Below, in pieces: positions 53,801 to 63,025 of a DNA stretch of 64,000 bases; positions within the stretch are counted from its first letter, which is position 1, and each line of letters opens with the position of its first letter. The translations under genes were made by a program, and so were the position numbers. Origin of the DNA: Novosphingobium sp. (lineage in GTDB: Bacteria; Pseudomonadota; Alphaproteobacteria; Sphingomonadales; Sphingomonadaceae); contig NZ_JAUYNB010000034.1 in assembly GCF_030699305.1 (NCBI RefSeq), forward strand, positions 1 through 64,000. Direction: 5' to 3'. The notes below the pieces were generated by a model. The model made no database searches. It was not told where the DNA came from and worked only from the letters and a program-made list of their open reading frames with translations.

Positions 53801-54986
53801 CAGCACGGTGCCTGCTCAACTGGTCCAGGCCGTGACGCAAGTCTGCTATCAGATCGCTGGGGTCTTCCAGGCCGACGTGGATTCGCAGCAGCGGGCCGGC
53901 GAATTTGCCGCTGCATGTGCGCACCGCCAGCTGCGGGTCGCATGGCAGGATGAGGCTTTCAAAGCCTCCCCAGGAATAGCCAAGTCCGAACAGCGACAGC
54001 GATTCAAGCATTTGCCTGACAGCCGCGTCGGCCACAGGATTGAGCACGATGCTGAACAGGCCGCAGATATCGCTGTAGTTCCGCTGCCAGATTGCATGGC
54101 CGGGATCCTGCGGCAGTGCGGGGCAGAGCACGGTGTGCACTTCCGGCTGTTCAGCCAGCCACTGCGCTATCTTCAGGGCACTCGCACCATGCCGCGCCAA
54201 ACGAGGATGGAGCGTTCGCAGGCCCCGCAGCGCCAGATAGGCGTCGTCCGGCGAGACCGCCCAGCCAGTCTCATTGCTTGATTTGGCCAGCAGCTCGACA
54301 GCGGTTCCGCTCGCCGCCGCCAGTCCCATGAAGACATCGGAGTGCCCGCAGACATACTTCGTCAGCGACTGGATGCTGACATCCACGCCGTGATCGAGCG
54401 GCTTGAACAGGACGCCGGAAGACCAGGTGTTGTCGACTGCCGTCATCACGCCCATGGCGCGGGCCATGCGGGCAATGGCGGGAATATCCTGCATCTCGAA
54501 CGTGTTCGAGCCCGGCGATTCCAGGAAGATCAGCTTCGTCGCCGGGGTGATCATCGCCTTGATCGCCGCAACATCGGTCGTTGGGGCGAAATAGCGCGCC
54601 GTAACCCCGAACCGGGCCAGCGTTCCTGCCAGATAGCGGCGGGTGGGGTTGTATACGGAGTCGCACGCCAGCACTTCATCACCGGACGCGAGCAGCGCCG
54701 ACAGCGTTGCGGTTATCGCCGCGAGCCCCGATGGATAGATGAACGCTTCATCGGCATGTTCCAGGTCACGCAGGGCGTCACGCAGCGACCGCTGCGTGGT
54801 CAGGCCGACCCGCCCATACGTTACCAGCGAGGGGTCATAAACTTGCTCGCAGCTATCAAGGAGAATGGTGGAACCCCGATGGATCGGCGGGCCGGGCGTC
54901 CGCTGCAGCCGGTCGCAAAGGGCTTCGCCGTGAATGAGGCGTGTTGATTCAGTAACGTTCCTGAAGGCGGTCATTTTGTTTTCCAT
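53772..54986 (-). CDS. PLP-dependent cystathionine lyase-like enzyme (Cys/Met metabolism family)
   Basis: 404 residues; ATG 54974 (residue 5) is an alternative. Family signatures: an N-terminal RLIHGEALCDRLQRTPGPPIHRGST, YPSGLAAITATLSALLASGD, FLESPGSNTFE, and the PLP-binding Lys in SIQSLTKYVCGHSD. Closest in style to cystathionine beta-lyase MetC. It would cleave a C-S bond of a cysteine conjugate or cystathionine to give a thiol, pyruvate and ammonia. It begins 27 bases after an ECF sigma factor gene on the same strand, an unusual partner, so it may serve a special sulfur compound. Confidence 0.85.
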   Translation of the reverse strand: MENKMTAFRNVTESTRLIHGEALCDRLQRTPGPPIHRGSTILLDSCEQVYDPSLVTYGRVGLTTQRSLRDALRDLEHADEAFIYPSGLAAITATLSALLASGDEVLACDSVYNPTRRYLAGTLARFGVTARYFAPTTDVAAIKAMITPATKLIFLESPGSNTFEMQDIPAIARMARAMGVMTAVDNTWSSGVLFKPLDHGVDVSIQSLTKYVCGHSDVFMGLAAASGTAVELLAKSSNETGWAVSPDDAYLALRGLRTLHPRLARHGASALKIAQWLAEQPEVHTVLCPALPQDPGHAIWQRNYSDICGLFSIVLNPVADAAVRQMLESLSLFGLGYSWGGFESLILPCDPQLAVRTCSGKFAGPLLRIHVGLEDPSDLIADLRHGLDQLSRHRAAMARSGQKY

Positions 54987-55013
54987 TAATATTATAAAAA
55001 TCGCTCAGTAATT

Positions 55014-55670
55014 TCAATTTGCTTCGCCGCTGAAAATAAAATTTGATCCTGATTTTGATCTATCCAAGGCTTTAATGGCCTTGGTCACATGTTTTTCGAT
55101 TGCACTGGTCGAAATTGCATATTTGCGCGCCAGATCCTTGAGGCTTACGCCTTCAAGCCGCACGGATATTATGATTTCTCTGGTCCTGGCGGGAAGTTTG
55201 CTCAGCACGTCCTCGACCGCCCGGAACTCATCCCGCGCAATCAGGATGTGCAATGGATGGAGTTCATCGACGGGGTGCATTTCGTCCATCAGTTCGCAAT
55301 GGAGCAAGGCCTTGCGCGTATTCTGTCGGCGATGCCGGTCGATCAGGGCCGCCTGCGCGGCCTGGAAAAGGTAGCATTTCGGGCGATCCAGGGCTGTCAG
55401 ATCGGATCGGCGTAAAATACGAAGTAAAACATCCTGTATCGCATCATCTACATCGTCTACTGGCAATCGCCATTTGAAATATCTCCGCAGATCAGGGACG
55501 TGCGGGAGAACGGATTTCAAAATATCGTCGTAATTTGTTTCCGTTGCTTTACACGCTTTTCTTTCCTGATTTGCAACTAAATCTGGTGTTGTTGCATTTT
55601 CAAAAAACTCATCAGCCGGACTATCGCTCCAGGCTGTGTGCTCGGAAAAGTCCAGGCTTAATAATGTCAT
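55014..55670 (-). CDS. ECF-type RNA polymerase sigma factor
   Basis: 218 residues. Region 2 is seen in LRRYFKWRLPVDDVDDAIQDV and the following RPKCYLFQAAQAALIDRHRR. Region 4 is seen in LSKLPARTREIIISVRLEG and SLKDLARKYAISTSAIEKHV. This resembles the FecI group. It has a 65-residue acidic N-terminal extension. No FecR-like anti-sigma gene is adjacent. Codon use and base composition are AT-richer than the rest of the window, suggesting transfer. A hairpin lies 16-38 bases upstream of its start. Confidence 0.88.
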   Translation of the reverse strand: MTLLSLDFSEHTAWSDSPADEFFENATTPDLVANQERKACKATETNYDDILKSVLPHVPDLRRYFKWRLPVDDVDDAIQDVLLRILRRSDLTALDRPKCYLFQAAQAALIDRHRRQNTRKALLHCELMDEMHPVDELHPLHILIARDEFRAVEDVLSKLPARTREIIISVRLEGVSLKDLARKYAISTSAIEKHVTKAIKALDRSKSGSNFIFSGEAN

Positions 55671-55975
55671 TCCATTTGCCCCCGTCAGATTGTTTATGCC
55701 ACAATCTGCGTGGTGGAATCATCCTCATTTTTTAGGGGAAATGGTCAAAAATTGGGATGTGTATCCTTTATAAGTGGCAATATTGGGATATATCTCCCGC
55801 ACAAGGTCAGGTGCGCGATTCTGCACAGGCGATGGCGTTCCCGTGACGCCGGGTGCTGACCGGGCCTTGCAGGGTGTTCCGACAAGTGACTGCCCGCTGG
55901 GGTTCCGTCGGCGCAATGGGTTGATCATGACGTGTTTGGAATGGCACTGAACTGTGCCGCGAAGGAGGTTGGAAC
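55671..55975. promoter_or_regulatory. Divergent intergenic region sigma factor / Lrp regulator
   Basis: 305 bases without a gene. The left half is AT-rich. CAGATTG (55686-55692) and CAATCTG (55702-55708) form a 7-bp inverted repeat in the sigma gene leader. A weak minus-strand promoter (TTGACC near 55746-55741) is possible. The right half is GC-rich and ends in GAAGGAGG (55961-55968), a strong ribosome-binding site for the Lrp gene. Confidence 0.55.
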
Positions 55976-56458
55976 ATGTCCAAAGTATCGCTGGACGATG
56001 CCGATGTTCGCATACTGGCAATCCTGCAGGAGGACGCGACCCTGTCGATCGCCAACGTCGCGGCCAGGGCCAACATGTCGCACAATGCGTGCTGGCGGCG
56101 GATCAAGCGGCTGGAGGAATCAGGCGTGATCGCCCAGCGGGTGACACTGCTCGATGCCAGCAAGCTTGGCCTGGACATGACGGTTTTCGTCAGCATCCGG
56201 GCGGCCGAGCATTCCGAGGAATGGCTCAAGAAGCTGACCGATTCCGTGCGCGACATTCCTGAGGTGGTCGAGTTCTACCGTATGACCGGTGACGTCGATT
56301 ACCTGCTCAAATTAAGGGTCGAAAGCATCGGCGCCTATGACGCGGTCTATCGCCGCCTGATCAAGAGCGTGCGGCTGACGGACGTAAGCTCGACCTTCTC
56401 GATGGAAGAGATCAAGTGCACCACGGCCCTGCCATTGACGCGGACCCCGGCGCGATGA
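55976..56458 (+). CDS. Lrp/AsnC-family transcriptional regulator
   Basis: 160 residues. An N-terminal winged helix-turn-helix (SLDDADVRILAILQEDATLS, SHNACWRRIKRLEESGVI) is followed by the RAM ligand-binding domain (VVEFYRMTGDVDYLLKLRV). Such regulators sense amino acids or related small molecules as octamers. Divergence from the sigma factor-lyase pair suggests that it controls that pair. Confidence 0.93.
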   Translation: MSKVSLDDADVRILAILQEDATLSIANVAARANMSHNACWRRIKRLEESGVIAQRVTLLDASKLGLDMTVFVSIRAAEHSEEWLKKLTDSVRDIPEVVEFYRMTGDVDYLLKLRVESIGAYDAVYRRLIKSVRLTDVSSTFSMEEIKCTTALPLTRTPAR

Positions 56459-56742
56459 AGCAGGTGCTGACCCCGGCCCTGAGCTGAGGCCGGTTATGCG
56501 TTTACGGGCCAGGCTCAGGGCCTGACAAAGCGTTTGCGGAGCTGGCGATGCGGCGGCTTCCAGTCATGCGAGCGGGTAAAGCAGCCCCTCACCTGTCAGG
56601 GCATGCAGCGTAGTCCGGCCAAGGGGCGGACGGTGCAAATGGCACAAAACCCCCGGCCGACAGGGTCGACGCGACACCCAGGCGATGATGGCTGCCGGTA
56701 GTAACCCATGCCTGCAGGCCAATAAAAACGGGAACTATATAC
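56459..56742. other. Non-coding gap between Lrp gene and hydrolase fragment
   Basis: 284 bases. Apart from the stem-loop at 56475-56522 I see no gene. It probably contains the decayed upstream part of the hydrolase fragment that follows, but I could not align any of it. Confidence 0.35.
56475..56522 (+). terminator. Stem-loop after the Lrp gene
   Basis: GGCCCTGAGC (56475-56484) and GCTCAGGGCC (56513-56522) are perfect inverted repeats, 17 bases past the stop codon. No T-run follows, so it may be a Rho-assisted terminator or mRNA 3' stabiliser. Confidence 0.5.
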
Positions 56743-57165
56743 ATGCTTGATCCGGCGTCATTTGAATATGTTGCCGCGCCGCAGTCGCCATTGCTCGCCA
56801 AGGCCGATCAGAAAGAGGATCGCGCTGAGCACGGTTGCCCCGCCAACGCGGGGCCGGTTGGGCTGGCCCGTTACACCACGCTGCGCGCCTGGCTATCGCA
56901 ATGGTCCTACGACCAGTCCCGCGCGCGCACGGGCGCCAATGCACCGCATATAAGCGTGCCGGCGCTGGTGATCGAAAATGGTGCCGACGATGCCACGCCT
57001 GCGGCCCATCCGCGGAAAATCTTCGAACTTCTTGGGAGTGCGGACAAGCAGTTCGCCTGCATCGAGGGCGCAACCCATTATTATCAGCAGCAGCCCGATC
57101 GCCAGAAGCAGGCGGTGGACCTGTGCCGGGACTGGCTCAACGCCCGCGGAATGGCAATGACGTGA
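56743..57165 (+). pseudogene. C-terminal fragment of an alpha/beta hydrolase
   Basis: 140 residues. The text ISVPALVIENGADDATPAAHP carries the typical acidic catalytic residue, and IEGATHYYQQQPD the catalytic His, of an alpha/beta hydrolase C-terminus. The nucleophile Ser motif and oxyanion region are absent, and an in-frame stop lies at 56686 just upstream. The gene is thus 5'-truncated and unlikely to be active, unless it is expressed as a short protein from ATG 56743. Confidence 0.65.
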
Positions 57166-57198
57166 CCGTGCGTCGCATCACCGGCAATTTTCACGCTG

Positions 57199-58449
57199 TT
57201 ACTGCTTGCCATAGCGCTGTCCCAGCAGCGTGGCGCGGGACTGCATCGGCTGTGCCTTGCCATCGACGTAGACTGCCACCGGTCCGCTGAGCGGCTCAAG
57301 CGGATCGCCATCCCAGATCACCAGATCGGCCAGTTTGCCCGGTTCGATCGATCCGACCAGATTGGCAACACCGAAGATGCGCGCCGGGGCAAGGGTAATC
57401 GCCTCAAGCCCGGCGGCCTGCGGGAGGCCGCGTGAAACCGCCAGACCGGCGTTGTAGCGCATGTCCCGGACGCGGTGACCGGCATCGTTGCCGCTGATCG
57501 CGATATCCACGCCCGCCGCCTTGAGGATCGCCGCATTGCGCAGCGAGGCGCCGATCTGATCGAAGCTCGACGGGATGTTGGAGGTCGGGTTCAGCAGGAC
57601 CGGCACTTTCATCGCCGCGATTGCATCCGCCACTTGCCAGCCTTCTTCCGCGCCGCTCAGGATCAGCTTGAGGCGGAAATCCCTGGCAAGGCTGAGCACC
57701 TGCCTGATGTCGGCAGCGCGACGAACCACGACAACCAGCGGCATAGCCCCCGATACAACCGGCGCAAGCGCCCGGTGATCGGCCTCTGACAGGCCCCAGT
57801 TGTTGTCGGTGGTCCACGTTTTCCGCAGGCTGGCGAACAGCTCGCGCAGCTGGACAAACTCCGACCCGCGCGATCCGCCGAGACGGGCCGCGCCGTCTTC
57901 ACCCAGTTCAAGCACCATGCCTGCGCCTGCTCTGAACAGGATGTCCGGGCCTTCGCCAAGCGAAATGAGCGCGGCCTTGCCGGCGAAGAGCGCTTCGCGT
58001 TCCTTGTTGCTGTCATCATAGTCGGGCATCACCACCGCGCGGGTGATCCCGCCCAGCCGTGCGACCGGCAGCAGCGTCGATGCCGGGTTGAGCCCATACT
58101 GCACGTCGAATGCGGCGCTGATCCTGGTGCTGCTGGTTCGGGCATCCATTGTCCCGCTGACCGAGTTGACTTCGACCAGCCCCAGCGCTGTGTTCACGGC
58201 AATCAGGCCCGGCGTGACATAGCCGCCCCTGGCATCGACAATCGTGATGCCATCAGGCAGCGCCACATTGGCACCGGCGGCACTGATCTTGCCGTCGCGA
58301 ACAACGATTGTCCCGCGTTCCACCTCACCGATCGGGCCGGGCGAAAGGATGTGCGCGTTCGTTATCGCAAAGGTCTGCGCTTGGGTTGCAGTGGAGCAGG
58401 CAAGGCCGGCCAATCCGGCCAGAACGAGTGAAAGCGGTCCGAACTTCAT
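57199..58449 (-). CDS. Secreted amidohydrolase-family protein lacking the HxH metal motif
   Basis: 416 residues from ATG 58449, one base after the upstream stop. It has a signal peptide (MKFGPLSLVLAGLAGLAC, cleavage near TQAQT). The amidohydrolase composite fold is clear (ITNAHILSPG, VVRDGKISAAG, and the end GSIEPGKLADLVIWDGDPLEP). Where active members have HxH after the VTPGLID strand, this protein reads VTPGLIAVNTALG, so both metal His are missing. It may be a non-catalytic partner of the enzyme encoded just upstream. Confidence 0.85.
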   Translation of the reverse strand: MKFGPLSLVLAGLAGLACSTATQAQTFAITNAHILSPGPIGEVERGTIVVRDGKISAAGANVALPDGITIVDARGGYVTPGLIAVNTALGLVEVNSVSGTMDARTSSTRISAAFDVQYGLNPASTLLPVARLGGITRAVVMPDYDDSNKEREALFAGKAALISLGEGPDILFRAGAGMVLELGEDGAARLGGSRGSEFVQLRELFASLRKTWTTDNNWGLSEADHRALAPVVSGAMPLVVVVRRAADIRQVLSLARDFRLKLILSGAEEGWQVADAIAAMKVPVLLNPTSNIPSSFDQIGASLRNAAILKAAGVDIAISGNDAGHRVRDMRYNAGLAVSRGLPQAAGLEAITLAPARIFGVANLVGSIEPGKLADLVIWDGDPLEPLSGPVAVYVDGKAQPMQSRATLLGQRYGKQ

Positions 58450-58450
58450 C

Positions 58451-59866
58451 TCACTGCGCTCCCACTGGCTGGCCAAGCTCGAAATCGCTGCGATAGATCG
58501 AGCCGGGATCAGACGTGTCGTGCATCAGCGCACCGTCGATGAACACCTTTTCAGCCACGGCATAGACACTGAAGGGGTTGCGGCTCCACAGCACGACGTC
58601 CGCCATCTTGCCTGGTTCCAGCGACCCCGTCCGGTCCGCGACGCCCATGATTCTGGCGGGATTGAGCGTGATCCACTTGATCGCTTCTTCCTGCGGGATG
58701 GCGATTCCCGCCCGCCGCCCGGCCGCAAGCGCAACTGCGGTTTCAACGTTGAGGCGCTGGATCAGGCCCTGCTCGTCCGAATGGATGGCAACGCATACCC
58801 CGCGGGCGGCAAGTATCGCGGCGTTCTCCTCGATCGCATCGAAGGCCTCCATCTTGAAGCCCCAGCGGGTAGCCCAGGTGGCGACGCAGGTTCCTTCGGC
58901 AGCAAGGAGATCGGCGATCTTGTATGCTTCCACGGCGTGGTGGAACGCGGCGGTCCTGTAGCCGAACTCGTGGCCGACATCGATCATGACGGCCATTTCG
59001 TCGGCCCGGTAACAATGGTTCTGCGTCAGGATTTCACCCTTCAGAACACCGGCCAGGGTTTCCAGCGCAAGCTCGCGCTTGGGCGCTTCGGCTGCATCGC
59101 CTTTGGCGCGCTTGCGGTCGTAGGTATCCCACTTGCGGGCATATTCGGCCGCATCGATCCAGCTGCGCCGGAACCCGGCGACATTGCCCATCCGCGTGGC
59201 CGGCGCCCGACCGCGGCTGCCATACCGGCCCTTCGGATTTTCGCCGCACGCCATCTTGAGCGTGTAGGGCGCGCCGGGAAACTTCATCTGCGCCACGGTC
59301 ACGGCGGGAACGTTCTTGAGCGTCACCCCCCGGCCGCCGAACAGGTTTGCCGAACCCGGCAGGACGAGCAGGCTGGTAACCCCGCCTGCGCGTGCCTTGG
59401 TAAAGACCGGGTCCTGCGGCCAGACGGAATGTTCGGCCCAGACATTGGCGGTGTAGGGATCGATATTCTCGTTCCCGTCGGCGTGGCCGGCTACGCCCGG
59501 TGCGGGAAAGACCCCCAGATGCGAATGCGAATCGATGATGCCGGGCGTTACCCACTTGCCGGTGCCATCAATGCTGCGCGCGCCGGCGGGGACCGGGACA
59601 TCCTTGCCAACGGCCACGATCCGGCCCCCCGACATCAGGATCGTGCCATTGTCGATCCGCACCCCGGTCGCCGTCAGGATCGAGGCATTGACGATCGCGG
59701 TGTCCGCCTCGGCGCGGGGGCGATAGGTGCTGGGGTATGCCGCCGGAGCCGGAGGGGCCGGACTGGCGGCTGTTTCACCGGAAGGGGCCGCTCCCAGGGG
59801 AGCGCTGATACAGATCGCCAGCGCCAGTGCCGGTTGCCCCAAAACGCGTCGAACGATGCTCTTCAC
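58451..59866 (-). CDS. Secreted amidohydrolase, metal-dependent
   Basis: 471 residues. A signal peptide (MKSIVRRVLGQPALALAI, cleavage near LGAAP) is followed by an Ala/Pro linker. The amidohydrolase metal motif SHSHLGVF is present, with further His residues in QNHCYRADE, TAAFHHAVE and VAIHSDEQ, and SLEPGKMADVVLWSRNPF at the end. Such imidazolonepropionase-like enzymes act on dipeptides or cyclic amides; the substrate is not predictable. It is coupled to the downstream HxH-less paralogue. Confidence 0.88.
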   Translation of the reverse strand: MKSIVRRVLGQPALALAICISAPLGAAPSGETAASPAPPAPAAYPSTYRPRAEADTAIVNASILTATGVRIDNGTILMSGGRIVAVGKDVPVPAGARSIDGTGKWVTPGIIDSHSHLGVFPAPGVAGHADGNENIDPYTANVWAEHSVWPQDPVFTKARAGGVTSLLVLPGSANLFGGRGVTLKNVPAVTVAQMKFPGAPYTLKMACGENPKGRYGSRGRAPATRMGNVAGFRRSWIDAAEYARKWDTYDRKRAKGDAAEAPKRELALETLAGVLKGEILTQNHCYRADEMAVMIDVGHEFGYRTAAFHHAVEAYKIADLLAAEGTCVATWATRWGFKMEAFDAIEENAAILAARGVCVAIHSDEQGLIQRLNVETAVALAAGRRAGIAIPQEEAIKWITLNPARIMGVADRTGSLEPGKMADVVLWSRNPFSVYAVAEKVFIDGALMHDTSDPGSIYRSDFELGQPVGAQ

Positions 59867-59944
59867 AAAACCACCTTCCTGGACTGGAACCGTCTGGTCA
59901 GGCAGCCCCGTCGACCGACCAGGCCGAAGGGACTGCCTGGGCGC

Positions 59945-62900
59945 TCAGAAGTCCTTGCGGATGCTGGCGTACCAATACCGGGGGTTGGGCGAATCCAGCG
60001 AGCCCATATAGCCGAATGAGCCGGAATCGATCGGCGGACGGGAATTGGCGATGTTGCGAACGCCCAGGCGGATGGTGGTCCGATCGGCAATGCCGCCCAT
60101 CAGATCATACTGCACATACAGGTTCGCCGTCGTGTAGCTCTTGACCGTCCAGTTCTGGCCGCTGACCGAAATGTCATCGTCGATCACGCTGCCGCGATGG
60201 CTGACGAACACACCGGTCGTGAACTGACCCAGCTTCCAGGTCAGCGAACCGGATGCGCGCCACTTCGGGAAGCCGTCGTTCCGGACCAGATCGCCGCCTT
60301 CCGGAATGATCGTGTCCTGATTGATCGTTCCGGCCGCGCGGGCATCGATCAGCACCTGGATGTCCGGCGAAGCATCGCGGTAATACTTGAGCAGATAGGC
60401 GACATTGGCGGACAGGGTGAAGTTGCCGATGCCGGTATCGCGCAGTCCGATATTGAGCCCGAAATCGAGCCCGCGCACGGTTTGCGGTTCAAGGTTGCGA
60501 TAGAGATCGTCAACATAGGTCACGCGGCCGACCGGGGTCAGCCCGGTCCCGGCGAACAGGGCGATGTCATCAGCGGTTGGCGCGGCGCGGGTGACGTTCG
60601 GATCGTTCGACCCTTGGACGCGCTGCAGGTAGTCGTTGATCAGCGCATTGCCTTCGCCATAGACGCCTACAATCCCCTTCTGCTTCACCTGCCAGAAATC
60701 GGCCGTGAAGGTGGTGCGCAGCTTTCCGGTGTTGAGGAACGAAGGTTGCAGCACCGTGCCGAAGGTCCAGGTTTCCGAGGTTTCGGGTTCAAGGTTCGGG
60801 TTGCCGGCCCGCCGCGCGGTCGTGACAAATGCCTGGCCGCAGCTGCTGAAATTGGCAATCCGTCCGGCCCGCAGGTCGGCTTCGCAGCGGATGTAATCGG
60901 TCCGGGTGTTGCCGCGCGTGACAATCGTGGCATTGGTCTGTTCCAGGTTCGGCGCCCGGAAGCCCTGTGCCCACGAACCACGCAGGCGCAACCCTTCAAC
61001 CACATCCCATGCGGCGGCGACCTTCGGCTTGGCGATGCTGCCGAAGTCGGAGTAGTGCTCATAGCGCCCCGCCGCCTGGAGCGTCAGGCTGCGGATCAGC
61101 GGCACGTCCATTTCTGGCGAAATGACCGGAATGGCGAGTTCGGAATAGGCTGCAAAGACAGTGCGTGCGCCGCGCGTGTCAGGCGTCGGGCTGACCCCGA
61201 ACAGGTCGCTGTCCTGAACCACGCCAGTTACCGTGTCGGTCCACTTGATCGTGCCATCGACGCGCGGATCGCGGTCATCCAGCTGTGTGTCCCGGCGAAT
61301 TTCAGCGCCGAATGCCATCCCGACGTCGCCGCCGGGCAGCGAAAACAGATCCGGCCGCGATGCCCGGAAATCCCATTCCGCCAGCGTCGATTTGCCCTTG
61401 CGGGTCGTCTTGATGCGAATGGCATCAAGTGCGGCCTGGCTGCTGACCGAGGTGTCCGGCCCGGTCGGATTGGTTGCGCTACCGCCGTTGAACGGGTTGT
61501 AGGCGTCAGGGGTCGACAGTGCCAGGTTCTTTTGCAGCAGGGTCGAGCTGATGCCGTCCTGCACGTCATTCACACTGGCTTCGGAATAGACCCCGGCGGT
61601 TTCCCACTTGAAGCCCAGCGCCTCGCCGCGCAGGCCCAGCACGGCCCGGAACTGCCGGTTGGTCACATCGACCACCGTCGGCCCCATGTCGACGAAGCGA
61701 TAGCTCGACATGAAAATCGGCAAACCGGCCACAGGCGCATCGATCCCGGCCAGGCGGTTGGGATTGGCACTGCCGTTGGCAAACGTCACCGGACCGAACG
61801 GATTCCAGTAGTTCGACGCCGGAATGGTCATCTGGATCGACCCGATCGAGAACACGCTGTCCTGGATGCTCTTGGTCTTGCCGTAATAGTAACCCAGTTC
61901 GGTGAACATCGTCACGTCATCTGTCAGGTCATAGTGGCCCGATGCATAGAGATTGATCCGGTCAAGACTGGGCGAGATCGAGATCGGGAAATTGGCCTGC
62001 CCGTCCCAGCGGGTGTTGCGGTCAGCCCCGGTGGTCGCGCGGTTGCCGTCATCGATGCAGATGCCGGTGCCCAGATCGTAGGAACAACCGCCGTTGGCGG
62101 TCGGCTGGATCGAGAACACCCCGCCTGCCGTGGTGACATTGGTCGTGCCCCGGCGGACCCGCACCCCGCCCACGGTCGCAAAGTTGCCCCAGTGTGCCAG
62201 CGTGCTGGTGTCATCCAGGCTGTTCGATCCCGCAAAGATGGTGCCGGCGAACTCAGCGAACGCCCGGTGATCCGACGTGGCGGTAAAGGGCAGGTCCTGC
62301 GACGTCAGCGCGGTCCGGTTGGTATAGTTGAACAGGACCGAAAAGTTGCCGCGCCCGTTCGAGAAATCCGAGCCGAGATAGCCCGAAGCGTTGAATTCGC
62401 GCAGGCCGGTGCCTTCGGCCCCGCCATACTGGAGCGAGAGGCTGCCGCCGTTGATGTTGTCCCGCAGCACGGTGTTGACCACACCGGCCACCGCATCGGT
62501 GCCGTACAGCGCAGCGGCGCCATCGCGCAGCACTTCAACCCGCTTTACGCCGAACACCGGGATGGCGTTGGTGTTGTAGGTGGTGACCGGGGCGAGCGAT
62601 GCGCTTGCCTGGCTGCTCGGGTGCTGGACGACCCGGCGACCGTTCAGCAGGACCAGGGTGTTGCCGACCCCAAGTCCGCGAAGGTCGATCGAGCCAACAT
62701 CGCCGCGCGCGAAGTTGCTGCTGGTCTGACCGTTGCTGGTATTGAACGAAACGTCGCTCATTTGCGGGATCGAGCGGATCAGGTCATCACCGGAAACTGC
62801 CGCCGTCGCCGCAATCTCTTCCTCGCTGACCACGGTAACCGGCAGGGCTTCGGTGATCTTGGAACCGGCGATGCGGCTCCCCGTAACCACAATCTCGCTG

Positions 62901-63025
62901 CCTTTCGCGGTTTCTTCTGGCTGCGGCGGTGCCTCCTGCGCGGCCGCCTGCTGCGCGACAGCCAGGCCGATGAGCGATGCCGCGCACAGCACCTGCCTGC
63001 GGATGGAGTGTGATTTGCTGACCAT
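59945..63025 (-). CDS. TonB-dependent outer-membrane receptor
   Basis: 1,026 residues from ATG 63025, where a signal peptide (SIRRQVLCAASLIGLAVAQ, cleavage near AAAQE) begins after MVSKSH; the frame opens earlier at 63220. The plug domain has EIVVTGSRI, LPVTVVSEEEIAA and VLLNGRRVVQHP. A long beta barrel ends in the outer-membrane signature RYWYASIRKDF. It imports a ligand too large for porins. It precedes the amidohydrolase pair by 78 bases, so it probably brings in their substrate. Confidence 0.93.
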   Translation of the reverse strand: MVSKSHSIRRQVLCAASLIGLAVAQQAAAQEAPPQPEETAKGSEIVVTGSRIAGSKITEALPVTVVSEEEIAATAAVSGDDLIRSIPQMSDVSFNTSNGQTSSNFARGDVGSIDLRGLGVGNTLVLLNGRRVVQHPSSQASASLAPVTTYNTNAIPVFGVKRVEVLRDGAAALYGTDAVAGVVNTVLRDNINGGSLSLQYGGAEGTGLREFNASGYLGSDFSNGRGNFSVLFNYTNRTALTSQDLPFTATSDHRAFAEFAGTIFAGSNSLDDTSTLAHWGNFATVGGVRVRRGTTNVTTAGGVFSIQPTANGGCSYDLGTGICIDDGNRATTGADRNTRWDGQANFPISISPSLDRINLYASGHYDLTDDVTMFTELGYYYGKTKSIQDSVFSIGSIQMTIPASNYWNPFGPVTFANGSANPNRLAGIDAPVAGLPIFMSSYRFVDMGPTVVDVTNRQFRAVLGLRGEALGFKWETAGVYSEASVNDVQDGISSTLLQKNLALSTPDAYNPFNGGSATNPTGPDTSVSSQAALDAIRIKTTRKGKSTLAEWDFRASRPDLFSLPGGDVGMAFGAEIRRDTQLDDRDPRVDGTIKWTDTVTGVVQDSDLFGVSPTPDTRGARTVFAAYSELAIPVISPEMDVPLIRSLTLQAAGRYEHYSDFGSIAKPKVAAAWDVVEGLRLRGSWAQGFRAPNLEQTNATIVTRGNTRTDYIRCEADLRAGRIANFSSCGQAFVTTARRAGNPNLEPETSETWTFGTVLQPSFLNTGKLRTTFTADFWQVKQKGIVGVYGEGNALINDYLQRVQGSNDPNVTRAAPTADDIALFAGTGLTPVGRVTYVDDLYRNLEPQTVRGLDFGLNIGLRDTGIGNFTLSANVAYLLKYYRDASPDIQVLIDARAAGTINQDTIIPEGGDLVRNDGFPKWRASGSLTWKLGQFTTGVFVSHRGSVIDDDISVSGQNWTVKSYTTANLYVQYDLMGGIADRTTIRLGVRNIANSRPPIDSGSFGYMGSLDSPNPRYWYASIRKDF

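Noticed and set aside
56743..57165. Intact small hydrolase
   Set aside because: Only the acidic and His catalytic parts are present. The nucleophile motif is missing and an in-frame stop lies just upstream.
60197..63013. 938-residue open frame on the plus strand opposite the TonB receptor
   Set aside because: It is antisense to a clear receptor gene with signal peptide and barrel end, and shows no domain or ribosome-binding site of its own.
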